Part shown: positions 1 to 5,532 of the stretch, in pieces
How the letters are laid out: each line of letters begins with the position of its first letter
Position numbering within the stretch: the stretch's first letter is position 1
Origin: an uncultured Bacilli bacterium
Lineage (GTDB): Bacteria; Bacillota_I; Bacilli_A; RF39; UBA660
Assembly (NCBI GenBank): GCA_947625395.1
Contig: CANQOD010000059.1
Coordinates: 1 to 7,410, forward strand
Reading direction: 5' to 3'
DNA: 7,410 nt
Made by a program: the position numbers and the translations under genes
Notes under the pieces: generated by a model
The model's input: the letters and a program-made list of their open reading frames with translations, nothing else
What the model was told of the DNA's origin: nothing
Database searches by the model: none

Positions 1-18
1 AATCGGCATTATTTATCA

Positions 19-55
19 AAAAAGAAGATTTTCATCACTTACTCATCTTCTTTTT
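19..55. terminator. Inverted-repeat terminator, probably bidirectional
   Basis: AAAAAGAAGAT (19-29) is perfectly complementary to ATCTTCTTTTT (45-55), giving an 11-bp stem with a 15-nt loop. The A-rich left flank and T-rich right arm give a U-tract on either strand, so it could end transcription from the right (minus strand) or from a gene to the left of the window. The same stem core recurs in the terminator at 4099-4136. The stem is AT-rich with only two G-C pairs, so its strength is uncertain. Confidence 0.55.
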
Positions 56-69
56 CTTGAATACTAAAT

Positions 70-102
70 AGACTCTACAAAAACCATTTTCTTTTGTAGT
101 CT
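70..102. repeat. Hairpin at the 3' end of the lectin-like fragment
   Basis: CTACAAAA (75-82) pairs with TTTTGTAG (92-99) around a 9-nt loop. After a 2-nt bulge the stem is extended by AGA (70-72) with TCT (100-102). On the minus strand the stem contains the final codons and the TAG stop of the fragment at 75-305. No U-tract follows on the minus strand, so it does not look like an ordinary terminator. DGR targets often carry a hairpin or cruciform just downstream of the variable repeat, and this could be one; that role is inference. Confidence 0.45.
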
Positions 103-305
103 AGGACTTGGCGGAACGAACCGTTGGTGTTCACGCTACCATAGTTGTTACTATAGTTGAAAACACCGGCGATTGCAGCATTGTTATGGTTGCCACTACG
201 AACCGACCATGGGTTAGTCACATTCACCATGTTCGTGTTATCACCGTACCATTTATGTCTATTCTTTGTTACTGTATCACACTTTTCTTTTAGTTTGCGG
301 AATTG
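75..305 (-). pseudogene. C-terminal fragment of a C-type-lectin-fold (DGR variable-protein-like) domain
   Basis: On the minus strand an open frame of 76 codons runs from just after a TGA (306-308) to a TAG at 75-77, with no start codon supported by a ribosome binding site. The translation contains KWYGDNTN, NPWSVRSGNHNN, AIAGVFNY and NGSFRQVLDYK. The order W..., NPW..R.G, AGVF, G.., N..FR.VL is typical of the C-terminal end of formylglycine-generating-enzyme-like C-type lectin domains. These are the domains diversified by diversity-generating retroelements (DGRs) and common in gut Firmicutes surface and phage proteins. From the aspartate codon at 240-242 onward, 10 of 12 Asn codons are AAC, although the genome is AT-rich. 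Other codons at the variable-looking positions (CAT, ATC, TAT, AGT, AGC, ACC) are all one adenine change from AAY. GC by hand count over 111-230 is 57 of 120, against 29 of 120 over 301-420. It could be a truncated target gene (variable repeat) or a non-coding template repeat whose reverse transcriptase lies left of the window. The domain resemblance is judged from memory of the pattern, not from a search. Confidence 0.6.
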
Positions 306-327
306 TCAAAATTTTCATATTTTTATT

Positions 328-669
328 TTATTCTGTTTTCGCCATATCTTCTAGCATTTTAAAAAAAGCATTCATTCCTTTTTGAAATGTTTTTTCAATC
401 TCTTGTGAAAGAAAAAAGCCCATTTTACTTAAACGATTATTATAGTCCTTTTCTTGATTTTTTAAGTATTTGTCTGGATTGATTTCTTTTCCTTCCTTTA
501 AATCTTGTTCAAATAAAGAAATCTCATAGTCAGTAAGAGCCGTCCTTTTTGCTTGATTATACTCATTATATCCAGTTGCTTGCGTCATATAAAGCGCTAA
601 AAAGAGAAAAAAAGTGGTAAAAAGCAAAATCCGTATACCATTTTTCTTAAATTCTTTGAATTCCTTCAC
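328..669 (-). CDS. YqxA-like small membrane protein of the gpr-spoIIP operon
   Basis: This 113-residue protein has a basic N-terminus (KEFKEFKKN), one hydrophobic segment at about residues 12-30, and a charged, probably helical remainder (residues 40-113) outside the membrane. It starts with GTG. The start overlaps the spoIIP stop by four bases (GTGA), and AAAGGAAG lies just upstream inside spoIIP, so translation is very likely coupled to spoIIP. In Bacillus the gene directly downstream of spoIIP is yqxA, encoding a protein of similar size and topology (DUF3679 as I recall). The assignment here rests on position and architecture; sequence similarity to Bacillus YqxA is not obvious by eye. Its function is unknown; expression with spoIIP suggests a role at the sporulation membranes. 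It is followed by no clear terminator of its own before the fragment at 75-305. Confidence 0.7.
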   Translation of the reverse strand: MKEFKEFKKNGIRILLFTTFFLFLALYMTQATGYNEYNQAKRTALTDYEISLFEQDLKEGKEINPDKYLKNQEKDYNNRLSKMGFFLSQEIEKTFQKGMNAFFKMLEDMAKTE

Positions 670-1631
670 CCAATCACTTCCTTTAACACTTCTGCCAAAA
701 CAAGTGTCGTATTATAGACCTCATCCACTGTATTTTCTTCCCCACCTATTTCAGCAAGAATCGTCTGTGGAGAAAAATCCTGATTATAAACTCCATCAAC
801 TCCAGCCCCTTCTTTTTCATAAATACTTCTTGTAATTCCAGGCACCTTACTTTCCATTAAATCGAAGATTCTTTTTGTAAATGCATAATTTTCTTGATAA
901 TTCGGATTTTCCTTTCCAATAATAAATAGAATTTTTGCATACCCTTTTCCATCTTTTTCCAAATAAGATAAACTTTTAGGGATAGAATCACGATGAACAT
1001 CAATAAAATACTCTAAGGTTGGATTTTCTAGTTTGGCTGTTTCCATAAACTGTCGACTCACTGTATAACTATAATAGTATTTTTTACCAAGTCGAGAAAC
1101 TTCTGCTTGTACATCTTTTTCCTCGACCATGGCCGGTATTCCAGATTTATCCAATTGTTCCTTTAAAATATAGCTAGCCAACATCACATTAGGAGAAACA
1201 CTGTACTCCAAAAAAGAACTCGGCTGATAGGCTTCTTTTTGATGTGTATTATAAATATAAACACGTGGAGAGTGCAAAAGAAGACTGTTTTCTTCCTGAA
1301 CTTCTTTGGAAATCACTTCTTGCTTTTGACTATTTTCTTCTTGAAAGACACCCTGATATCCCGTATAAAGAAGCGTACTTGGTCGTTTTACATCAATTTG
1401 TAGCAGATAAGAAATCGCTTTTGTTAAGAACGTGCTTTTTTCCTTTTTTGCAATAAAACTATTACTATGAGAGAGTAAAATGTCTAAAAGTTCTTGATGA
1501 TTGCCCTCCAATTGTAATGTTGCACAAAAGCGAAGAGAAGCACAAAGGGACAAGCAAAATAAAAGGAAGAGAAAAAAGAATTTGATTTTCTTATGTTTCT
1601 TCTTATGCTTTGCGATAAATCTTTGTTTCAT
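666..1631 (-). CDS. spoIIP: Stage II sporulation protein P, peptidoglycan amidase
   Basis: SpoIIP cuts stem peptides from glycan strands (N-acetylmuramoyl-L-alanine amidase, with endopeptidase activity in the family). It works with SpoIID and SpoIIM in the engulfment of the forespore. The 321-residue product has a very basic start (residues 1-17), a transmembrane segment or uncleaved signal at about 18-36, a variable linker, and the SpoIIP catalytic domain from about 122 to the end. Visible family motifs are VYIYNTHQKEAY (His130, Glu133), FIDVHRDS (Asp211, His213, Arg214, Asp215), YNQDFSPQTIL (282-292) and AEIGGEENT (293-301, with Glu294), which together supply the expected zinc-binding and catalytic positions. 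It is slightly shorter than Bacillus SpoIIP, mainly in the linker. The ATG at 1629-1631 is preceded by AAGGTGAT at good distance. The gene lies 65 bp downstream of gpr on the same strand and overlaps the next gene by 4 nt. Confidence 0.95.
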   Translation of the reverse strand: MKQRFIAKHKKKHKKIKFFFLFLLFCLSLCASLRFCATLQLEGNHQELLDILLSHSNSFIAKKEKSTFLTKAISYLLQIDVKRPSTLLYTGYQGVFQEENSQKQEVISKEVQEENSLLLHSPRVYIYNTHQKEAYQPSSFLEYSVSPNVMLASYILKEQLDKSGIPAMVEEKDVQAEVSRLGKKYYYSYTVSRQFMETAKLENPTLEYFIDVHRDSIPKSLSYLEKDGKGYAKILFIIGKENPNYQENYAFTKRIFDLMESKVPGITRSIYEKEGAGVDGVYNQDFSPQTILAEIGGEENTVDEVYNTTLVLAEVLKEVIG

Positions 1632-1634
1632 AAC

Positions 1635-1668
1635 ATCACCTTTTGTTTCATTCTAGCAAACAAAAAGG
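1635..1668 (-). promoter_or_regulatory. Hairpin overlapping the spoIIP ribosome binding site
   Basis: In the gpr-spoIIP gap the minus strand reads CCTTTTTGTTT (1668-1658), a 9-nt loop, then AAACAAAAGG (1648-1639). These pair over 10 bp with one bulged T. The last four paired bases, AAGG, are the first half of the spoIIP Shine-Dalgarno AAGGTGAT (1642-1635). No U-tract follows, so this is not a simple terminator. It could dampen spoIIP initiation or stabilise the processed mRNA 5' end; neither is shown by sequence alone. Confidence 0.4.
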
Positions 1669-1696
1669 AAAAAGCATGTCGAAGAGTAGGTGTTTT

Positions 1697-2716
1697 TCAT
1701 TTTTTATGAAGTGTCTGATTTAAAGAAGTGGCAATCACTTTTGCAAGATGGTCAATCAGGGCATCCACTTCCGTCGGTGTTACCATCAAGTTATAACCAA
1801 GTGGCATTAAAACCTCCTCAAATAAAGCTGTTTGTTCTTCCTCTGTTAAGTTACCGACTTCTCCTAATAAGTTTTGCTTTTCATCTTTTGTTAAAAGGTC
1901 CTCTTGATTTTTATAAACGTCTTCATAACCTGTTAGAAATTTCGTTTTATTAAGGTGTCCCTTTTCCTTTTGATAAGAGATTTTTTTGATTAAAAAATCA
2001 AGCGTATTTTGAACAATCGTCGCAGCATCCACGACTGTTGGTACCCCAATCGCAAGTACAGGAATGCCAATTGTTTCTTTTGATATTTCCTTGCGATGAT
2101 TGCCAATGCCACTTCCTGGATGAATCCCAGTATCAGTAAGCTGAATCGTTTTCATGACTCTTTCTAACGAATTCGAAGCCAAGGCATCAATCGCAATGAT
2201 AAAAGCTGGTTTGACTTGATGAATCAAGGCAAGAAGATATTCCTGTGTTTCAATTCCCGTTTGAGCCATTACCCCAGGCGCAATAACAGACAAAGGTCGA
2301 TAATCCTCTTTCATCGCTAAATCCAAAGAAAAGAAATGATTGGTCACTGTAATGGCTTCTAAAGTTTTAGGCCCCAATGCATCCGGTGTACTCATCCGAT
2401 TTCCAAGGCCAATCACCAAGCAAGCGTCTTGGGGTTGAATGTGAAATCGTTCTAAATAAAATGTGAGTTCTCTTCCCATATTTTGAATGAGTTCTTTGCG
2501 AATCGATTCTGTTTCAATATCCTCAAAAAAAATCGTACTATAGCATCCCCTCTTCTTCGAAAGGGCTTTTTCATCTTCTGCAGTAAGCTGTAAGCGTTTG
2601 ACCTTTCCTCCTTGAAACGTGTATTCTTCACTTGCTACTTTTCTTCCCTCACTAAGCAAAACATCTTCAATTAAGTCTGTATGTGTCTTACAAAGAACCT
2701 TTTTTTTCGGTTTCAA
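1697..2716 (-). CDS. gpr: Germination protease GPR, spore SASP-specific endopeptidase
   Basis: GPR starts degradation of the small acid-soluble proteins that coat spore DNA, during germination. It is made in the forespore as an inactive zymogen that removes its own propeptide. The 339-residue protein carries the family signatures LVIGLGN (100-106), TPDALGP (110-116), YRPLSVIAPGVM (139-150), TGIET, FIIAIDALAS (172-181), TDTGIHPGSGIGNHRKE (194-210), IGVPTVVDAATI and the C-terminal LGYNLMVTPTEVD. The aspartates reported as essential in Bacillus megaterium GPR (Asp127 and Asp193) correspond to Asp112 and Asp177. The N-terminus contains THTDLIED, matching the TDLAVE autoprocessing site of Bacillus GPR, so cleavage between Asp14 and Leu15 is predicted. 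The protein is about 30 residues shorter than Bacillus GPR (368), with an extra-basic propeptide (KPKKK). The start is TTG at 2714-2716, chosen because AGAGGTGATG (2730-2721) is correctly spaced and the nearby ATG at 2721-2723 is out of frame. I found no convincing sigma-G promoter. Confidence 0.97.
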   Translation of the reverse strand: MKPKKKVLCKTHTDLIEDVLLSEGRKVASEEYTFQGGKVKRLQLTAEDEKALSKKRGCYSTIFFEDIETESIRKELIQNMGRELTFYLERFHIQPQDACLVIGLGNRMSTPDALGPKTLEAITVTNHFFSLDLAMKEDYRPLSVIAPGVMAQTGIETQEYLLALIHQVKPAFIIAIDALASNSLERVMKTIQLTDTGIHPGSGIGNHRKEISKETIGIPVLAIGVPTVVDAATIVQNTLDFLIKKISYQKEKGHLNKTKFLTGYEDVYKNQEDLLTKDEKQNLLGEVGNLTEEEQTALFEEVLMPLGYNLMVTPTEVDALIDHLAKVIATSLNQTLHKK

Positions 2717-2720
2717 CAGG

Positions 2721-2730
2721 CATCACCTCT
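2721..2730 (-). promoter_or_regulatory. Ribosome binding site that fixes the gpr TTG start
   Basis: The minus strand reads AGAGGTGATG here, followed by four bases and the TTG start of gpr. The embedded ATG (2723-2721) lies in a different frame, so this Shine-Dalgarno supports the non-ATG start at 2716. Confidence 0.75.
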
Positions 2731-2761
2731 TTTCTATTTTTTACAAAATCCTTATTTTTAT

Positions 2762-2790
2762 TTGCTTTTTTAGGAACTTTTTGATATTAT
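2762..2790 (+). promoter_or_regulatory. Sigma-A promoter of rpsT
   Basis: TTGCTT (2762-2767) and TATTAT (2785-2790) are separated by exactly 17 bases. Each differs from the sigma-A consensus by two bases (-35) or one base (-10). Transcription would begin near 2797, leaving a leader of only about 25 nt before rpsT, which is too short for a structured ribosomal-protein leader. Confidence 0.7.
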
Positions 2791-2820
2791 GAATATGTTT
2801 ATAAAAAGTGAGGTGAGAAA

Positions 2821-3093
2821 ATGCCAAATATTAAAAGTGCCAAGAAACGTGTTCGTAGCAATGCGAAAAAAGAAACTGTCAATACATTTGTTTCTTCTAG
2901 TATGAAAACTGCAATTAAAAATGTAGAAAAGAGTGCCAAAGCTGGAAATCATGAAGAAACTGCAAAGAACTTAAATATCGCAGTTCAAAGAATTGACAAG
3001 GCTGTTAACAGTGGTTTAGTTCACAAAAACAAAGCGGCAAGACTTAAATCAAGACTTACCAAATTAAAAAATACGGTTGAAAATGCAAAGTAG
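2821..3093 (+). CDS. rpsT: 30S ribosomal protein S20
   Basis: S20 is a primary binder of 16S rRNA and helps fold the 30S body. The 90-residue product has the normal family length and starts with MPNIKSAKKRVRSN, the hallmark N-terminus. It is rich in Lys, Ala and Asn and helical throughout, with the conserved KNLNIAVQRIDKAV and GLVHKNKAARLKSRL segments (about 49-77). The ATG follows GAGGTGAG at ideal spacing. It is monocistronic: it has a sigma-A promoter directly upstream and a terminator overlapping its stop codon. Its divergent neighbour is gpr, the arrangement also seen in Bacillus. Confidence 0.98.
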   Translation: MPNIKSAKKRVRSNAKKETVNTFVSSSMKTAIKNVEKSAKAGNHEETAKNLNIAVQRIDKAVNSGLVHKNKAARLKSRLTKLKNTVENAK

Positions 3094-3113
3094 TTTCGAA
3101 GCTACTTTTTTTA
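3087..3113 (+). terminator. Intrinsic terminator of rpsT
   Basis: AAAGTAG (3087-3093) pairs with CTACTTT (3102-3108) around an 8-nt loop, and a run of Ts continues to 3112. The left arm includes the rpsT TAG stop codon, so termination is immediate after the gene. Confidence 0.8.
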
Positions 3114-3145
3114 TTGTCAAATACGATTTTTTTCTAAGACTTTTC

Positions 3146-3174
3146 TTGGCATTTTTTCGTTCTTTTTCTATAAT
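3146..3174 (+). promoter_or_regulatory. Strong sigma-A promoter of the transglutaminase-like gene
   Basis: TTGGCA (3146-3151, one mismatch to TTGACA) and a perfect TATAAT (3169-3174) are separated by 17 bases. The predicted start site is around 3181, only about 11 nt before the GTG start codon. Confidence 0.8.
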
Positions 3175-3191
3175 ATAAATATGGTGATACA

Positions 3192-4100
3192 GTGAAAAAA
3201 TATATTGTATGTATTTTAATTGTTTTAGTCTTCGGTGTTGTCTATGTATTTAGAAAAGATCTTTATCGCATCTATTTAGAACAAATTGTTTTCAAACAAG
3301 AAGAAATTGTCCTTGGTACTAAAAATGCTTATTATCGTGACCAAGATTTTGCTTATGTACAGCAAACAAATTCCTTTCTTCCAGCCACCAAAGAAGACTT
3401 GATTTCCATCTACTATACCATTATTAATGCAGGCAAAAAGAAATTCACTTTTTATTGTCCTAAAAGTTATAAAAGTTGTATTAGTGATGTGAAAGAAATT
3501 GCCAATAATCAAGTGTTGCTTTCTCATATTAATAATTTTGTTCACCCTTTTAATGGATTTAAACATATTGAAACAGAATATGATAGTTATGGAGCTGTCA
3601 CACTGCGGATAGAGCCAACTTATACCCAAGAGAAAATCCAAGCCATTGTTGCGAAAAAAAATGAAATTGAAAAAGAGATATGGACTTCTAATATGAGTAT
3701 ACAAGAAAAAATTGAAGCTGCACATGATTATATTATTAATCATACACGCTATGATAAAGATAGAAGTGACTCTAACATTGTTCGATATCAATCCGATACC
3801 GCTTATGGTTCTTTAATTGATGGCATTGCTTTGTGCGGGGGCTATACGGATGCAATGGCATTATTTTTGGAAGATTTAAACGTGAAAAACTTTAAGATTT
3901 CTTCGGAAAATCATGTATGGAATGCTGTCGAACTCAATCATGTGTGGTATCATCTTGATTTAACTTGGGATGACCCTGTTATGTCTGATAATAGTGACCA
4001 ATTAGAACATAATTTTTTCTTAATTACTTCTGAAGAGCTAAAAGAATTAGAGGATTTAGAACATCGCTATCCAGAAAACATTTATAAAGAAGTAAGTTAA
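3192..4100 (+). CDS. Membrane-anchored transglutaminase-like cysteine protein
   Basis: This 302-residue protein has an N-terminal hydrophobic segment (about residues 4-20, with KK in front and RK behind). It is probably an uncleaved anchor with the rest outside the cell. The C-terminal half is a transglutaminase-core-like domain: KIEAAHDYIINHTRYD (173-188), ALCGGYTDAMALFL (213-226), NHVWNAVEL (240-248) and WYHLDLTWDDP (252-262). The Cys215, His241 and Asp256 triad of the superfamily is intact. Many bacterial members act as peptidases or cell-wall-associated hydrolases rather than crosslinkers, and the substrate cannot be told from sequence. Residues 30-150 match nothing I recognise. The start is GTG at 3192; GGTGA (3183-3187) lies only four bases upstream, and the ATG at 3181 is out, as it reads into TGA within five codons. 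It is transcribed alone, between the rpsT terminator and the terminator at 4099-4136. Confidence 0.88.
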   Translation: MKKYIVCILIVLVFGVVYVFRKDLYRIYLEQIVFKQEEIVLGTKNAYYRDQDFAYVQQTNSFLPATKEDLISIYYTIINAGKKKFTFYCPKSYKSCISDVKEIANNQVLLSHINNFVHPFNGFKHIETEYDSYGAVTLRIEPTYTQEKIQAIVAKKNEIEKEIWTSNMSIQEKIEAAHDYIINHTRYDKDRSDSNIVRYQSDTAYGSLIDGIALCGGYTDAMALFLEDLNVKNFKISSENHVWNAVELNHVWYHLDLTWDDPVMSDNSDQLEHNFFLITSEELKELEDLEHRYPENIYKEVS

Positions 4101-4136
4101 AAAAGAAGACACGCTTTCACAGGTATCTTCTTTTTT
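4099..4136. terminator. Bidirectional terminator between convergent genes
   Basis: AAAAAAGAAGA (4099-4109) pairs with TCTTCTTTTTT (4126-4136). The stem is extended past a mismatch by AC/GT (4111-4112 with 4123-4124). A/T tails on both sides give U-tracts in both directions, so it serves the transglutaminase-like gene (plus) and the Abi gene (minus), which converge here. Confidence 0.85.
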
Positions 4137-4176
4137 GTTTGGAAAATCGTTTCATCCATCCAAAAATTTCCATTTT

Positions 4177-5124
4177 TTATGCAACACTGACACTTTCTAG
4201 TGTAAAAAAGCGTTCTGGAATTCCCATTTTATTTAAAAAGGATTTAAAACTAATCGGGTCTAGCTCTTTTTGTACTTCACGAATCGCTGTTTCTAATTCT
4301 CGAACCATTTTTTTATATTCTTTATATTCTAAAAAACGTTTTAAAATGATTAACACTGCTAAAATATCATTCATTCCAGTCGCATATTTTGTACCTACTT
4401 TTTCAATGCCTAAAATATCATGTTCATAAGAATTGCCATAAATTGGATACTTGATTTTCATGCGTAAATCAAATAAAACATTCCCGTGCGCAGAAATATT
4501 CCGAACAATATTCAACATTTTCAAGTACACATCAATATCTCGATAACGAATACAAAAATATCGAGCAATCTCTTTTTTATCTTCGATTTTCATTAAATTG
4601 TAAAACTTAGAAGTGACACCAAAGGTCATGACTGTTGTCAACATCCATAATGGGATGGTCTGATAAGTTTCTTGCATGTATTTTAAATCCGGATAATGAT
4701 TCAAATTTCGTTTTAAATTGCTGTCAAGTTTTTTCAAAAACTCTTGATATGCTGCCTCTTTATAAATTGGAATGTCAAAATTTTCCTGTTTCAAATAGTC
4801 GACTGTTCCATACTTGAAAGAAAAATGATTCGCAATACAAGACTTTAAATTTGTTTCAACAATGGCAATATAATTGAGTAAAATATTTCTTAATTCTCGG
4901 TCAAATTGATAAACAGCATAAATTTCTTCAAAATACGTTTCTTCTTGATAGACTTCTTTATTTTGTTGTTTCATATCTAAAAAAACATCTTTATAACCAA
5001 CAATTAAATTATAATAATTTTCTCGTATTAAAATATCTTTGGCTCTTTCTTTATTTTTGATTAAAATATTTTTGGCTAAAATGAGTTCAATTTGCTCATC
5101 AATGTTTTTATATACAACTTCCAT
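4177..5124 (-). CDS. Abi_2 (AbiD/AbiF-like) HEPN-domain abortive infection protein
   Basis: The 315-residue, wholly soluble protein matches the Abi_2 family layout. It has an N-terminal helix region with AKDILIRENYYNLIVGYKDVF (about 28-48), then AVYQFDRELRNILLNYIAIVETNLK (70-94), IPLWMLTTVMTFGVTSKFYN (157-176), and the HEPN-type RN-x3-H motif at Arg208-Asn209...His213 (VRNISAHGN). HEPN proteins with this motif are usually RNases, and AbiD/AbiF proteins block phage growth by stopping the host cell. AbiF has been linked to a neighbouring structured RNA and proposed as an ancestor of Cas13. A C-terminal coiled-coil-like helix (about 255-288) follows. It has its own extended -10 promoter and a ~96-nt leader (see 5125-5220). 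Its Shine-Dalgarno is weak (AAGTGAAGAG), unlike the strong sites of its neighbours, which suggests controlled translation. Codon use is AT-rich like the rest. Anti-phage function is inferred from the family. Confidence 0.85.
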   Translation of the reverse strand: MEVVYKNIDEQIELILAKNILIKNKERAKDILIRENYYNLIVGYKDVFLDMKQQNKEVYQEETYFEEIYAVYQFDRELRNILLNYIAIVETNLKSCIANHFSFKYGTVDYLKQENFDIPIYKEAAYQEFLKKLDSNLKRNLNHYPDLKYMQETYQTIPLWMLTTVMTFGVTSKFYNLMKIEDKKEIARYFCIRYRDIDVYLKMLNIVRNISAHGNVLFDLRMKIKYPIYGNSYEHDILGIEKVGTKYATGMNDILAVLIILKRFLEYKEYKKMVRELETAIREVQKELDPISFKSFLNKMGIPERFFTLESVSVA

Positions 5125-5220
5125 CTCTTCACTTCATTTCTTTTTTCATTTTTTTAGTACAAAGGAGATTAGCGAATCCCTTTCCCCTGCTGTTTGCTTT
5201 TCTATTTGTTTTTTTCTCCT
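5125..5220 (-). ncRNA. Structured leader of the Abi gene, candidate abiF-type RNA
   Basis: From the predicted transcription start (about 5220) to the Abi ATG there are ~96 nt on the minus strand. AGGAGA (5220-5215) at the very 5' end can pair with TCTCCT (5168-5163) across a 46-nt loop. Alternatively GGGATT (5180-5175), loop CGCT, and AATCTC (5170-5165) form a compact 6-bp hairpin, extendable by AAA/TTT past a bulge. The two folds share bases and exclude each other. A structured RNA upstream of abiF genes is known (the abiF RNA motif). I cannot verify that this sequence matches its consensus, so it could simply be an ordinary 5' UTR. Confidence 0.4.
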
Positions 5221-5226
5221 ATCATC

Positions 5227-5235
5227 ATTATATCA
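5227..5235 (-). promoter_or_regulatory. Extended -10 promoter of the Abi gene and its leader
   Basis: The minus strand reads TGATATAAT: a perfect TATAAT (5232-5227) with the extended TGn element (5235-5233). No good -35 box lies 16-18 bases upstream, which is common for extended -10 promoters. Start of transcription would be near 5220. Confidence 0.65.
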
Positions 5236-5255
5236 TTTTCTATCCTATTTTTACG

Positions 5256-5292
5256 AAAAAAAAGAAAAGACATGGCATTTTCCATCTCTTTT
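5256..5292 (-). terminator. Intrinsic terminator after the 56-residue protein gene
   Basis: On the minus strand AAAAGAGATGG (5292-5282) pairs with CCATGTCTTTT (5275-5265) with one mismatch and a 6-nt loop. C and eight or more Ts follow (5264-5256). It separates the recD2 / small-protein transcript from the Abi promoter downstream. Confidence 0.8.
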
Positions 5293-5311
5293 TATTGAAA
5301 AACTTCCTACA

Positions 5312-5482
5312 CTACATTTCATCATATAAGGCATCAAAATCCATATTCGCAGTTTTGTTCATCATTTTCATCGCAGTATTTTTCATCTTTTCAAATGCGT
5401 CAGGATTCTTTCTAAAATACATCGTCATCGCAGTTACCATTGCGGCAGCAACCCCGATTTTCATCATTGTCTTTGCTTTCAT
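5312..5482 (-). CDS. Methionine-rich small membrane protein, 56 residues
   Basis: Unrecognised small gene. The minus-strand ATG (5482-5480) is preceded by a perfect GGAGGTG (5495-5489) at 6-nt spacing, and the frame ends at TAG (5314-5312), followed 20 nt later by an intrinsic terminator. The protein begins MKAKTMMKIGVAAAMVTAMT. Residues 7-23 are hydrophobic enough for one membrane span, and the rest (RKNPDAFEKMKN...NKTANMDFDALYDEM) is an amphipathic, mixed-charge tail. Twelve of 56 residues are Met. The layout recalls small YtxH-like single-span proteins, but I cannot assign a family. It lies 50 bp downstream of recD2 on the same strand with no terminator between, so the two are probably cotranscribed. 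The RBS plus terminator make it very likely real. Confidence 0.75.
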   Translation of the reverse strand: MKAKTMMKIGVAAAMVTAMTMYFRKNPDAFEKMKNTAMKMMNKTANMDFDALYDEM

Positions 5483-5532
5483 ATGACACACCTCCGTTTA
5501 ATTGGTTACATTTCTAGTGTGAACATGAATTT

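Noticed and set aside
277..318. Minus-strand mini-frame starting ATG at 316-318 (MKILTIPQTKRKV, then TGA), which looks like the N-terminus of some serine recombinases
   Set aside because: Only 13 codons, no ribosome binding site, and the resemblance is too short to mean anything.
108..354. Two overlapping plus-strand frames (61 and 65 residues)
   Set aside because: They are antisense to the lectin-like fragment, have no ribosome binding site and no recognisable domain; low-complexity translation.
2724..2800. Possible sigma-G promoter for gpr
   Set aside because: CATAATA-like and GCAAATA-like elements exist on the minus strand but not at workable spacing to each other.
2770..2952. 60-residue minus-strand frame over the rpsT start
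   Set aside because: Antisense to rpsT and its promoter; no supporting initiation site.
3276..3791. 171-residue minus-strand frame
   Set aside because: Entirely antisense to the well-supported transglutaminase-like gene; Phe/Ile-rich shadow translation.
5295..5486. 63-residue hydrophobic plus-strand frame resembling a membrane peptide
   Set aside because: It is antisense to the Met-rich small protein; CAT-rich antisense of Met codons makes it look hydrophobic, and it lacks a ribosome binding site.
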